Part shown: piece by piece, positions 11,112-20,660 of the stretch | Position numbering within the stretch: position 1 is the first letter of the stretch | How the letters are laid out: each line of letters starts with the position of its first letter | Assembly: GCA_000733355.1 (NCBI GenBank) | Contig: JNVV01000034.1 | Location: 62,001-126,000, forward strand | From: Falciphora oryzae | Lineage: Eukaryota; Ascomycota; Sordariomycetes; Magnaporthales; Magnaporthaceae | DNA: 64,000 nucleotides | Reading direction: 5' to 3' | Notes under the pieces: model-generated | The model's database searches: none | Told to the model about the DNA's origin: nothing | The model's input: only the letters and a program-made list of their open reading frames with translations | Position numbers and translations under genes: made by a program

Positions 11112-11226
11112 TGTCACGGTGCGATCCCTTGATAAGGACCTCGCACGGTTGTAGTCCCAGCTACAACAACGTTCCTCTTTTGCCTTCGTGGTGCACGTGG
11201 TACAACCTTGGTCTTGTCCCGTGACA
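11112..11226. mobile_element. 115-bp TG...CA element with GGGAG target duplication
   Basis: The sequence starts TGTCACGGTG and ends TCCCGTGACA, giving 8-bp inverted ends (TGTCACGG/CCGTGACA), and is flanked on both sides by GGGAG (11107-11111, 11227-11231). Internally it has a perfect hairpin (GTTGTAG...CTACAAC). Removing it and the neighbouring solo LTR leaves protease and RT of element B in a continuous linker. It is either a solo LTR of a very small LTR retrotransposon or a short non-autonomous element. The G-rich flank makes the duplication somewhat less certain. Confidence 0.65.
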
Positions 11227-11346
11227 GGGAGGGAGAAGGTTACAGATTTGGGGTGCGATCGAAGTTGCTGTTGCCGTTCCGGGTTGGTAAGGATAGCCTG
11301 AATTTGGTACGACTAACGTTCCTTTTTAATTTGCTGGTCCATTAGG

Positions 11347-11641
11347 TGTTACACGGAAAAACCCGTGGACCCAACTAGTCGGCATTACGAGTCGGCCTCA
11401 CGGAGGTTTAAAGACCCGCATAAGCGGTCAACGGCCTTAAGGCTAAGCGGTGAAGGTCGGAAGGCAGTGTGAATCATGTACTCGATACTTCGCACGGATC
11501 ATAAAGGGTTTATATAAACCCTGCCATCTCCTATGTCCTTCACGAAAGATTCCTTCCTCCTTAAGCATCTCTTAAGCCCATAAAAAGATTATCTGCAATC
11601 TAGAGATTCTTTCTCCAAGCCGTCTTTAACCCCTTATTACA
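11347..11641. mobile_element. Solo LTR, 295 bp, TTAGG target duplication
   Basis: It starts TGTTACACGG and ends CCTTATTACA, with exact 5-bp flanks TTAGG (11342-11346 and 11642-11646). A TATA-like box (TTTATATAAACC, about 11509-11520) lies in the right half, as in an LTR promoter read on the plus strand. No internal retrotransposon sequence remains, so this is a product of LTR-LTR recombination. It interrupts chromovirus B between protease and RT. Confidence 0.85.
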
Positions 11642-11646
11642 TTAGG

Positions 11647-11969
11647 CGATTTCGCCGTTAAGCATCACGTTGGGCTACGGCGTCGAAGCGACCGTTAAAC
11701 GGGGAGATGGTAATGGCCGGGGAAAATTTGGTGTTATTAAGCAGGGTATCGGGCCAAATAATCTCCCGCTTCAATAAGCGGAGGAAAAGGTCTCTTTCTG
11801 CCAGCTAAAGCAATCCTATAAAAATATCGTAACTAATATCTACGATCCAGAACTTTTAATCGACGAAACGGCGGCCGTTTATCTCGAAAGTGGCGATAAG
11901 GATGTGGGTTACATTTGTTACTAGGAAATTACGGAAATCGGAAAGGGCGATAGGTCGAAACAGCCGTTT
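11647..11969 (-). pseudogene. Retropepsin remnant of chromovirus B
   Basis: The minus strand reads VTHILIATFEINGRRFVD followed by IVDISYDIFIGLL*LAERD, matching the C-terminal half of gypsy proteases (the flap and the xxYDxILGxPWL box). The catalytic motif lies nearer the solo LTR at 11970-12473 and is not recognisable. Several stops. Confidence 0.65.
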
Positions 11970-12473
11970 TGTAACACCCGCCAACCCAACGCGCCCGCGG
12001 GCGCGATATCAGCCAGCCACGCTCACGCCCTCGCCCGCCAACGGCTTTGGCGATTAGCACCCGCCAACCCAACGCGACCGCAAACACGATATCCGCCAGC
12101 CAATAGGGTGGCGCATGCGACGTGCTGTTTTAGGAAAGTCAAATCCAAAGGGTTGTGACACGCTGGTATAAAGGGATCTCTACATAACACATCTAAACCC
12201 CGAAGCGTTAATTCGGGACGGAGCATATCCAAACCCGTACGGGCGCCGCGGGGAAGAAGGCATGCCGACGGCAAGCCGACGGCAGCCGAAGGACTGTGTA
12301 TAAGAAGGGCCCGAAAGACCTCCTGTAAAGGGGGTTTGGAGGGCAAGCAATCGTTTTTCTATTTCTTATCATTATACACTTGTCGAGCCTCGCACTAATA
12401 AACCGCTGAACCTTTGAGATCCCCTTTCCCTATAGCCGCGACCCTTTCCCTTAGGGGGCCACAGTCTGTTACA
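11970..12473 (+). mobile_element. Solo LTR of the element-A family, 504 bp, CGTTT target duplication
   Basis: It starts TGTAACACCC, ends GTCTGTTACA and is flanked by CGTTT on both sides (11965-11969, 12474-12478). The last about 170 bp align clearly with the 3' LTR of element A: both have the block GGGCCCGA...CCTGTAAAGG...GGAGGGCAAGC followed by ATCGTTTTCT and later CTGAACCTTTGAGA. The A family was thus still transposing after chromovirus B had landed inside an A copy. Gag/protease coding of B continues on both sides. Confidence 0.9.
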
Positions 12474-12639
12474 CGTTTAACCTCGGCTCCAAAATGCTTT
12501 TTAGCAAAAGCGGCTGCTTTGTAGCTAATAAAGAAATGGGCTATGGCTTTAATGTTACAAAATGCTTTAAAATCGATTTCAAAACCGCTGCGTTAAAGCT
12601 GCGCTTTAAAAAGGAAAAAGGGTTAACTCTTATTACCGA

Positions 12640-14084
12640 TCCTAGCTACATTAGGCATTTGGACCGCCGAAAAAACTTCCGGCGGTTTATTTAGTTTTTT
12701 AACTCGCATACCGAGCACGATAAAATCAATTCGCTAGTGCTCGAATCGCTTTCCTCGTTAAACAATGCTCCTTTTGCTTCGAAACGGCGGAAAATTGCGG
12801 CGATTTTTTTCTTTTCCTAGCAATCTCGAGCTAAATGACCTTATCCGCCGCAGGCGTAGCAAGCGCCGTTCGTTTTGGGCGTGGCCAGTTTGGTATCTTT
12901 TTCGGGGGCCTTATCTTTAAGCACGTTAGGAATACGGAATTTGCGCCTACGGTGCTCGCGACGTTTGTCATTCTTTTTTAGGGTTTTTGCTTATTTTTCC
13001 TTACGAATTAAATAGGCACGATAATGGGCTAAAGCGGCGCCAATTACGTTGCGGGTAAACATCTCGTAGCTAATGTTAGGGTCCTCGGCGTCGTTAAATA
13101 GGCGGGGATCGAGGTTTGGGGGAATATGCTCGAAAAAAATACTTTTACGTTCCTTTATAATAATGTTAACGCGGTCGGCCAACCGTTAATCTTTGCGATA
13201 AACTAGTGGATATCTATGGATTTATCAACTAGGTCGTATATTATTTTGCTAAGTTCGGCTCGAGCCTTAATGGGTTGATAGGCGTCGTAATAAACGGCGG
13301 CGAGCGTGGCTACCATTTCTAACGCGTTAGCAAACGGGTTTTTGGAAGAGGGGTTGTATCGGGCTTCGAAAAGGAAGTTGGCATTTCCGGTCGTATTCGC
13401 ATAAATTACAGCCATACGACTGCGCTCGTTTTTGAAAGTGGTATCGTTTTTTATAAATTTATCGGCCAAACGGACCACCCAACTAATAAACTCGTCCTTA
13501 TCGCCGTTAAAGGCGCCAGGCTCCATTCCGGTGCGTTTATCTTTCGAATTATAGTTTGAGTTTTTGGATATTATGTCGCCTTTGTCGTTATAAGGTTTAA
13601 AGGCTGGGAGGGCGGTTACGCTAATAGGTATAAACGCTATGCCTTCAAAAACGCTTTCGGCCGGGGTAGATTGGCGGGAGATAAAAGCGCCTTGGGTTCG
13701 GAGTTGGGACATAACGGCGGCGACGACCGCCGCTACGTCGGCCTGCTGGGCAAGCGGGGAGGGGGTTTGACCAGACATGGTTGTATCTGGGTTATTATCT
13801 TCGACCAGGTTTTCGTCTGTTAATTTAAACGCCTGGTTTTCTTTTTATTATAATTGCTCGTTTGTGCTTTGGGGCGGGTAATCGGGGTTGGTCTTTTGCT
13901 TCGCGAACGCGACGTCGAGCTCGTAAAAAACCTCAATCTCGGACTCGATATCGTTTTCTGGGTCGGTAGGTTGGGACGGCGTATCTTCTGCCGCGGGGCT
14001 AGCCTCGGTAGGCTTTTCTAACACGTTTTCTATTAGGCGAGATAACTTTCTCGTAAACGGCCCCCGGTCCTTTTTTTTGGGCAT
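12640..14084 (-). pseudogene. Gag of chromovirus B
   Basis: Minus-strand coding starts near 14084 (MPKKKDRGPFTRKLSRLIEN). The longest open piece is 13778-13203 (191 codons, starting MSGQTPSPLAQQ, with capsid-like helices). It continues at 13182-12991 and reaches a zinc knuckle near 12872-12835 reading CYACGG*GH, where one residue is a stop. It is thus a full-length Gag order broken at a few codons, better preserved than the pol part. Confidence 0.8.
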
Positions 14085-14204
14085 AGGGTCGTGTTGTCGC
14101 GTGAGGTTTTGCGTCGTTTACGTCCGACGGAGCTAGGGGGTGAAATAAGTGGTGCTGTATTTAATAGATCGCTCAGCCAGCGAAATATGGAAATAAAAGA
14201 GTAG

Positions 14205-14420
14205 TGTTACGATCATAAAGCGTAGGCTTCGCAGCCAGGTGCAATTGATGCTATGGACTGAAAACTTTTTTATAGGGAGGAAATAGGGAAGGAAAGCGCG
14301 GCGCGCCGAAGGCGCGATGCGGTAGAAAAAACGGTGCGGCGTCTCATCGCACGAGCCATTCCGCGACGCGTGCTTACGTGGATGCCTGCGGCGTGCGGTG
14401 AACTGCCCTGGGTCGTCACA
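14205..14420 (-). repeat. LTR of chromovirus B (right, 5' LTR)
   Basis: This 216-bp LTR pairs with 7556-7771. The minus-strand gag follows it, so it is the 5' LTR. The flanking GCAAA at 14421-14425 is the second target copy. Confidence 0.93.
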
Positions 14421-15310
14421 GCAAAGCTGTTTTTCGAACGTATTAAATGCGTATTTGGTACCCTTAAAAGCATCGTTAGCGATCGCGATAGCCGTATTAC
14501 CAATAGCTTTTAGGGAAAAATATGCAAATACCAAATTATTAAAAAACGCATATCGATCGCCTACCATTTTTAAACGGACGGGCAAACGGAAATCTTTAAC
14601 CGCGTTATCGAAAATTACCTCCGCAGCTATTGCGCCGGTTCGGAAAACTCCTAGGCATTACTGCTACCGTTAGCAGCTTACGCTTACAACAATAGCAGGA
14701 ACTTCATTACAAGGCATTCGCTGTTTTATTTTTTGTACGGATCGGATTGCGAAATACGGATTGATATCGCGGACAATATCCCTAAGGGGAGGGTACCCGT
14801 AGTAAAAAACCGCATCGAACGATTTTATGCATTGCGCAAAAAGCTTAAAAAAACGTTACTACAGGCATAAAAACGGTTAGCTAAATACTATAACAAAAAC
14901 CACATCCTTATACAGTTCGCAGTTAGAAATTTGGTTAAAATGTCTACGAAAAACCTGCGTTTAAAAAACAAAAAGTTAGCATTTAAATAAATCGGTCCCT
15001 TCCGGATTACCGAACGTATAGGCCAGTAAGCCTACCGTTTGGCATTTCCCGAGCATTACCGCCGTTTTTACGACGTTATTCCCGTGCAAAACTTCGAGCG
15101 GTATACTGCTAGAAAATAAGGAAACGAAATACCGCTACCTATACCAAAGTACGAAAACGACCAAAAGGAATGGGAGGTTGAAAAAGTACGAAATAAAAAA
15201 CGGATCTGAAGCAAAAAGTACTACCTGGTTAAATGGATGGATTGGCCGGCAAAATATAACATTTGGGAGCCCGAAAAACACTTTCGCGGCGCACCCACGA
15301 AAGTACGAGC
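14421..15310 (+). pseudogene. Integrase C-terminal half and chromodomain (element A)
   Basis: Directly after the target copy the integrase core resumes (LKSIVSDRDSRITNSF, about 14465-14512, containing the second catalytic Asp), then TDGQTEIFNRVIENYLRSY and LAAYAYNNSRN. The C-terminal GPFRITERIGQ region leads to a chromodomain (EWEVEKVRNKKRI ... YYLVKWMDWPAKYNIWEPEKHF, about 15170-15290). Stops at Gln codons. Confidence 0.88.
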
Positions 15311-15565
15311 CTTCTAAAGGGCCCGGAACAAAAGGAACTGAAAGATCCGCGAGCTCTAGGACGTGGAGCCAAACAATAAAAAAGGGGACACCTGAAATCG
15401 CCAAATTGGTTATCCTTTTTTAAAGGTTTTATTGGAAACTAGCGCCTACCCCAAGCGAGGGAAAAAAACGGTTAACGCCTTTGCGAATCCACGAAAACTT
15501 ATCGTTGCACCAGGGAAAAGGAGAAAGTTAGAAGCCGAGGATAGCCTCCTTAGGAAGGGGATAAT

Positions 15566-16091
15566 TATAACACCCCACACAAAACCATAACCAGCAACCG
15601 CAGGGGACGCTACCGGTAACCATAAGGGAAGCCTCCAGGTGGTAGCCGGAGGGGCGCAAGCCCTAACGGATATGCGGATCAGGAGAATTTAACTTTGCGA
15701 TACGCGCGCCGATTAGCCCCCGCAAATTAGCCCGGCCCGGAACCTTAAAAGGGACGAAACACATCCGGCTCCGACGGACGCCGCGGAGGAGGCAGCGTGC
15801 CGATAACAACCGAAAGGCAGACCCCGACGGACGCTACGAAGGAGGAGGTAGCGCCGACGACAACCGAAGGACGGCCGGAGGGTCAAAGCATAAGGAGGGC
15901 CCGAGGGACCCCCTGTAAAGGAGGTCCGGAGGGCAAGCTATCGTTTTCTGTTTTACGATTAATACAACTTGTTGAGTTTCGACGAATACGATTGTTGAGC
16001 TGCTGAACCTTTGAGACCTCCCTGCGAGAACCCCCCTTTTCCAGGCCTGACATTATTGTAGCTGGCTATAGTAGGGCGGAGGCCTGTTACA
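15566..16091 (+). repeat. 3' LTR of element A, 526 bp
   Basis: A purine-rich tract (AGGAAGGGGATAA, 15553-15565) precedes TATAACACCCC, the RIP-altered form of the TGTAACACCC start seen in the solo LTR at 11970. The end is CCTGTTACA at 16091. The body matches the 11970-12473 LTR in its last third and diverges before that. Being the boundary of element A, the flank to the right (16092 on) is older host or other repeat DNA. Confidence 0.85.
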
Positions 16092-16118
16092 AAAACGGTA
16101 AAGAAAAAAAACCATTCA

Positions 16119-16499
16119 GGGCCTGTCCTAGACTAACGGTTTTTTGGTTTTTTTAGGTTTTTGCTAAAAGTTTTCTAGAGATTGATAGCCTCGCATTAAA
16201 AAAGAAGCTTATGAAAAGAATTTATATTATTTAAAATCACACCTATTGTTATGGCGTGGCGTGCCCTCTCGTGCAGCCTGGCCTCACAAGAGGGTACTTG
16301 AGCCTCCAATTGAGCCAAAGTCTCAGCTTTGGCTTAGTCGTCCTTTTGGTAGCAAGTGGGTGGAGGCTCCTACTGCCGAACCGTGACATCCATATTAATT
16401 TGTTTTTTCTATCCTGCCCTTGGTGTTGATACATTTTAGAACAAAGTCGAGCAAAAAACCAAAAAACCAAAAAACCGTTAATTAGTCTAGGACAGGCCC
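16119..16499. mobile_element. 381-bp MITE, PIF/Harbinger (Tourist)-like
   Basis: Inverted ends of about 50 bp begin GGGCCTGTCCTAGACTAA on both sides and contain runs of GGTTTTTT. Flanks are TCA (left) and TTA (right), consistent with a 3-bp TWA duplication with one C-to-T change. The start GGGCCTGT and the 3-bp target resemble Tourist MITEs. It has no coding capacity; an internal hairpin around 16290-16345 is visible. Superfamily assignment is inference. Confidence 0.7.
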
Positions 16500-16889
16500 T
16501 TAGTGTCAAACAGCCCCTTACTTCTCAAGGTGCATGTGGCCCCTTTGGTCGATACGAGGCTTGTCCTGGAGGTCACTCTTGCGGCGTCTAGGCCCTTCGA
16601 GCGCTTCGTACGGTATCGGTACCATGTACTCCTTCGCAGATCTTTGGAGGGAGAATTGTCGCTTGGGTATCTCCCAATCCCTCGTTAGCTGCTTTGCTAT
16701 CCGGGCTCATCTTGTCCCAGCGCGACCCAATTCGAGCCCTGCAGCTTTCTTAGAATGCCTGGTCGATTAAGGCTTCGCCACACAGCCCGCCTGCCGTCAA
16801 AGAGAACGATGTCAGCCCATTGGGTGAGAGGTAGTTGAACAGGAAGTGTTGATGCCATTTGCTCAAGGGGGATACAAAAATGATTAATT

Positions 16890-17980
16890 GGTTTGAACTG
16901 ACCGCCGCCAATTGCTGCCTCTCGAAGTCTAATAGGCTTGCCCTCCTTGACTTCGTAGCTGCTAAGATCCTATAAGGGTGTTACCCCGGTCAGCTGCGAG
17001 GAAAAGGCTTCATTCTTTGGGTTAGCTTACCACTGTACCACCTCCTGTATCGTAGACGATGACAACATCTCTACGTTTAGGCCGGGAGTCCTGCTCTAAG
17101 AGAGATGCCATCGCTGCCGCTTCGGGCTCCGGGACAAACGTGAGAGCGGTGTCACCAACGCACCTTTCTTTGAGGATTCCCGCGTACTCGGCGGCATTCT
17201 GCATGCGCTCCCTGGCATAGCCGGTCCAAATGGCCGGGATGATGACCACGCGGAACTGCTGACTACTGAGGACCTGTTTGCCCAGGGACTTTTCCATCGA
17301 CTCGAGAGTGTGCTGCCAGATTTCGCCGAGGTAAATTTCGATGAGCTTCTCGGGCGACCAGCCAAGCCCACGCAGGCGCCTTTGTGCATACGCGCAATTT
17401 TGGACTGGCGCAGCTCGTCGCTTAGGTCTCCCTCTTTGAGCGCGAGGAGCCTGAACCAGCGGATTGGCTCTTCTACTTCGGGAACCTCATCACCTCACAT
17501 CCACCTGAGCTCTGACGACGTCCAGACATACCACTCTTAACTACCTAGACCTATCAGATCATCCTTCTGACTCTCCCGTAAGACTAACAGAGCTATCAGA
17601 ATGCCAACCAACTTACCGCCGCTTTCCGGATCTGCTGCCCAGTACAACCCGCTCGGTACCTTGTCCGTGGCCCGGCCGAAGTCGCCCGGCCATTGCCGGA
17701 TAGTTCTGATGTTGTCGATGCGTGTACCGTTGCACACGTCATCCATCTGTGGCGCCCACGCGACGGCCGTGCCCCTATTTACCCGATTTCCGAAAGCCGT
17801 GTCAGCATTAGCGCTCTAGCAGAGCCCATAGATATAGCTCAGGAATTTAGGTTTCGCCACGCACGTGGTACCAAAGTCGATGCCGATGACGACAAAGTTG
17901 TTTTTGCACTCGGTAGACGAGGCTGCGTGTGTGGGGGCGTCTTCTCCAGACAGGCTCGAGTCTTCGAGGCCAAAGGACAT
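16890..17980 (-). pseudogene. HSP70-family (HSP12A-like) ATPase, broken gene
   Basis: The first exon starts at ATG 17980 (MSFGLEDSS) and reaches the phosphate-1 motif IGIDFGTT. A 90-bp intron (17864-17775) then restores GTAVAWA, as in fungal HSP70-like proteins. Later parts include PEVEEPIRWFRLL, RVVIIPAIWTGYARERMQNA, FVPEPEAAAM and the phosphate-2 motif VIVYDTGGGTV (about 17076-17046), then after another intron DLSSYEVKEGKPIRLREAAI (to about 16900). A TGA replaces the expected Trp just before GDEVPEVEEP (near 17496), and the C-terminal half dissolves towards the MITE. These proteins are actin-fold ATPases. Being next to the RIP-decayed block, it is probably a casualty of it. Confidence 0.75.
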
Positions 17981-19017
17981 AGTGAAGCGGGATTACCAAT
18001 GGAGCTTTCGGTCCGAGAAGAGACATGAAGGGTTGGTTTGGGCCAAGTCCTGTCCGCGCTAGCGGTAGAAATGCGGATGGTGACAGAAATGTTGGAGGTC
18101 GGAGAAGATCTTAAAGCCAGAACCTCTAGTGCCAAAGGCATCTACTGGGACCTATCGAAGGCTGCTAAAACATTTATTTCTTGTTTGCCTGTCTGCCTAC
18201 CTACCTATAGATTGCAACCCCAACCCTCGAACCCCCACCGCGCACATGATGCCGTTCGAGGCAGAATCTTCTGGTCCGCCCTGCGCTGCCTCCGCCGCGG
18301 TTGGGCCATTTAGCATTGAGGTTACCTGGCTGATAGGTTCCAGGATCGCCCCAGGTCCACCTCCACACTCTGGCACTGGGCTTGTGCAGGCTACCTTGCA
18401 TAAAAATGACGGGTATGCGGACCGTAGAGACCTTGGTCTCCCCACGCCCGGATTTGCAGGATGCATTCGCACATATGTCTTCAGTCTTCACTCTACCTCG
18501 CTTTGGTTGCCCGAGTTTGCCGACAGTGGCGCGTCACATGCACCTCCCTCGCATGTAATTACACCCAAAGACCGGGTTGTTCGCCCGGTTTGTTAATTCT
18601 CTATCGGTTTCTGACGTGGCTTAAGCCACTTTCCTACCCACCTATCTTCAATGGCTAGAAAGCAGAACATTTAGGGCGAAAGTGCAGGATTGGGCAGCAG
18701 TTCGTAAACGATGCAGGCTTGGTCAGAAGCTCGGGAGGTTTGTATTGGGGAGCGAGGAGATGCTTGCATATAATTGGGACTCGAGCGATTCATCCCTGCC
18801 GGGTACTACTTGGCTCTTCTAATATCTTCAGAATGATTCCACGCAGGCGCAAAGCAGGCTAAAAGCAGCGTTCCTTTCATCTACATTCCATGACACAGCT
18901 TGTTCGCACTGCATGGCTCCGTTTGCCCTTTATCCTTTTGCTCCCCTTCGTCGACTCTTCCCTCATCTAACGTATTAAAAGTACAGAATATTAATTAGCC
19001 ATGGGTGATGGGATTGC
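17981..19017. other. Intergenic stretch, no gene recognised
   Basis: GC near 50%, some open frames on both strands but none with a recognisable domain, signal peptide or splice-supported structure. It is possibly the promoter side of the broken HSP70-like gene and further decayed sequence. Confidence 0.5.
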
Positions 19018-19228
19018 TATGCTGCGGCAAGGGTGCATGATCTCGAAAGCGAGCTAGCCACAGCGAAAGCCAATATGGGCGGAATTCGCAAGAAGTGGAG
19101 AGAATCCACAGCAGAGCTCGCCGGGCTGCAGAGCCAGTTCCAACCCGTCGGGCAGCTGTCCGATGAGTATCTTATCCAGGAGACGGAGGATCTAAGGTAC
19201 ATGATATAGGAGTTTTCTCTCCGTGGCC
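19018..19228 (+). pseudogene. Fragment of a coiled-coil fungal protein
   Basis: About 67 codons read ARVHDLESELATAKANMG, then RKKWRESTAELAGLQSQ and LSDEYLIQETEDLRYMI before a TAG stop, after which the expected continuation (EFSLR) is still visible. A Lys-Trp coiled-coil followed by a short L-R-Y-x-I segment is familiar from uncharacterised fungal proteins that have many paralogues. No start or exon structure is left, so I treat it as a relic. Confidence 0.4.
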
Positions 19229-19937
19229 CCTGGTCTGCTGGGACGGGGAATGGCCAATGGAGGTGACTTTGAGAGGGAGAACCTTCTCGTGAAGTCGAAG
19301 GTGACATTGCGGGGATTCTTGCACCGTAGAGAAACTGCCGGACCGGATCCCTGTAGTTGACATTGACCTGAGAAACTCGTGTTCGACGCTGTAATTAAAG
19401 GCGGATCGACTTTCTGACTGAAATACTCATTTCGTCTAGTTTCTACTACATTTACTAAAACCGGCTCTCTAGCATTTTCTTCTTGGTGAGGCTTCATCAA
19501 CGACGGCCCCTACTCTGCAGAGGCCACTGACTTGTCCAGCTTTCATTGAGGGACAAATACTCTCAGCTTTGAGACTGTAATTGACAGAGACGGAGCTCGG
19601 GGGTGACTGAGCCAATGCTCCCATAATACCCAAGCCGCCAGGTATTTAGGCTCTGCCTGCTTGATAGGATGACAGCTCGGATGTTCGCCTTTAGGTTTGA
19701 TGCAAAAGGTCAAATGCTTCCATAAATGCGTGTCTGACAACTGGACTAACAGGTCTGATAAAATAACGACTTCAGAGAACTCCGAACATGTGATGAAAAT
19801 ACGACACCAAACTCCGCCATCTTTCCCTCCTGTCTAGCACCCAGCGCCATGCCCTCTATATTCCCGCCCCAGACCCATAAAATTGCTGCTCCCCTCGATC
19901 AATCCTCTGATCATGTTCCAACGTCCACGACTCGCGC
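19229..19937. other. Intergenic stretch, no gene recognised
   Basis: No domain, RNA gene or repeat with target duplication was seen. It lies downstream of the minus-strand 10-Cys protein gene and would contain its 3' UTR. Confidence 0.5.
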
Positions 19938-20472
19938 TCAGCAGTGGTAGTAGCACCGGAAACTGTAAGCCATGCGCACCTGCCTGTTGTCCGAGACGGT
20001 GTAGCACTTCTCGCCTCCGGCAAAGATGGCGTTTCCGGTCTGGCCGAGCTGGTTCTTGCAGTCCCTATCTTCGAACAACGCGCAGTTGGTTCCGTAGATG
20101 CCGTTGCCGGTGGCCTTGATGCTGCGCAGGCCGCCCTCGACGGTGTGGCATCCGCCCGAGCACTATAAAGGGAGTCCTTGTCAGTAAGATGGGTTGAGGA
20201 AAAAGGGGAAAGGGAAGCATGGGATGGACGAAATAGGTACTCACGTCAGGCTTAATCTGGCCGATTAGGTCATTGCAGCTGTCGCCACGGTAGTAGCGTC
20301 CGCACTGGCCATTCACGATGCCGGCGGCGCCGCAGCCGTTGGCACGGCGAAGGATCTCACCGCTGGCGAGGGCGGCCGGGTCAACATCGACCGAGTCGAC
20401 AGCGTCGAAGGGGACGGCGTTGGCGAGGCCGGCGGCCAGGACGAAGATGACGGTCTTGGTGACAGAGAACAT
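19938..20472 (-). CDS. Secreted 10-cysteine protein, 150 aa (effector candidate)
   Basis: Two exons: 20472-20245 and 20162-19938, with an 82-bp intron (donor GTGAGT, acceptor TATAG, phase 0). The protein starts MFSVTKTVIFVLAAGLANA, a clear signal peptide cut before VPFDAV. An acidic pro-like stretch (residues 20-45) ending LRRANGC suggests a Kex2-type site at Arg-Arg. The mature part has ten Cys (for example NGCGAAG, GQCGRYY, SCNDL, CSGGC, NCALFEDRDC, KCYTVS, FRCYYHC at the end), an even number suited to five disulphides. I recognise no named family. It is likely exported and disulphide-stabilised, consistent with an effector or antimicrobial-like protein, but this is inference. Confidence 0.8.
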
Positions 20473-20650
20473 TTTGATTGGTGGACTTGATGGGATCTGA
20501 AACCTTGAAGCAGATGTGGAAGTGCTGGGTGTGGCGAGAAGCTGATAAGGCTGTGGGCGTGTTGAGGTTGGCGTTTGATGCTGTTGAGTGGTTGATGGTT
20601 TGATGTGGATGATGGTCTCTTCTTCTCATCCCGACTGCGTCCGCCCTTGA

Positions 20651-20660
20651 TGTTATATAC
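20651..20660 (-). promoter_or_regulatory. TATA box of the 10-Cys secreted protein gene
   Basis: GTATATAACA on the minus strand, about 180 bp upstream of the ATG, in an otherwise GC-rich region. Confidence 0.5.

Larger units (their letters stand above)
7556..14420 (-). mobile_element. Complete but dead Ty3/gypsy chromovirus B, nested in element A
   Basis: Two 216-bp direct LTRs (7556-7771 and 14205-14420) begin TGTYACGATC and end GGTCGTCACA, and are flanked by the 5-bp duplication GCAAA (7551-7555, 14421-14425). Coding runs on the minus strand from the right LTR: Gag, zinc knuckle, protease, RT, RNase H, integrase, chromodomain. All parts are present in the right order but full of stops and Asp-to-Asn changes. 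It interrupts element A's integrase, so it inserted after A. It contains three later inserts (11112-11226, 11347-11641, 11970-12473). Confidence 0.95.
1..16091 (+). mobile_element. Ty3/gypsy chromovirus A, 5' end outside window, RIP-decayed
   Basis: This long terminal repeat retrotransposon reads left to right in the order gag with zinc knuckle (to about 720), retropepsin remnant (about 850-1266), reverse transcriptase (about 5016-5990), RNase H (about 6100-6480), integrase (7140-7555 and 14421-15110), chromodomain (about 15170-15310), purine-rich tract, and 3' LTR (15566-16091). The order protease-RT-RNaseH-integrase-chromodomain defines Ty3/gypsy chromoviruses. It is split by a Fot-like DNA transposon (1269-5013) and by chromovirus B (7556-14420). 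Reading resumes cleanly on both sides once each insert and one target-site copy are removed. In-frame stops lie where the family has Gln or Trp, as expected from C-to-T change at CpA (RIP). The 5' LTR is left of the window, so total length and target duplication cannot be given. Confidence 0.93.

Noticed and set aside
11112..11641. A single 530-bp LTR from TGTCACGG to TTATTACA
   Set aside because: No matching target duplication for those ends; splitting it into 11112-11226 (GGGAG) and 11347-11641 (TTAGG) gives exact duplications for both.
16119..16499. hAT or mariner identity for the MITE
   Set aside because: Neither an 8-bp nor a TA duplication is present; a 3-bp TWA-type flank fits better.
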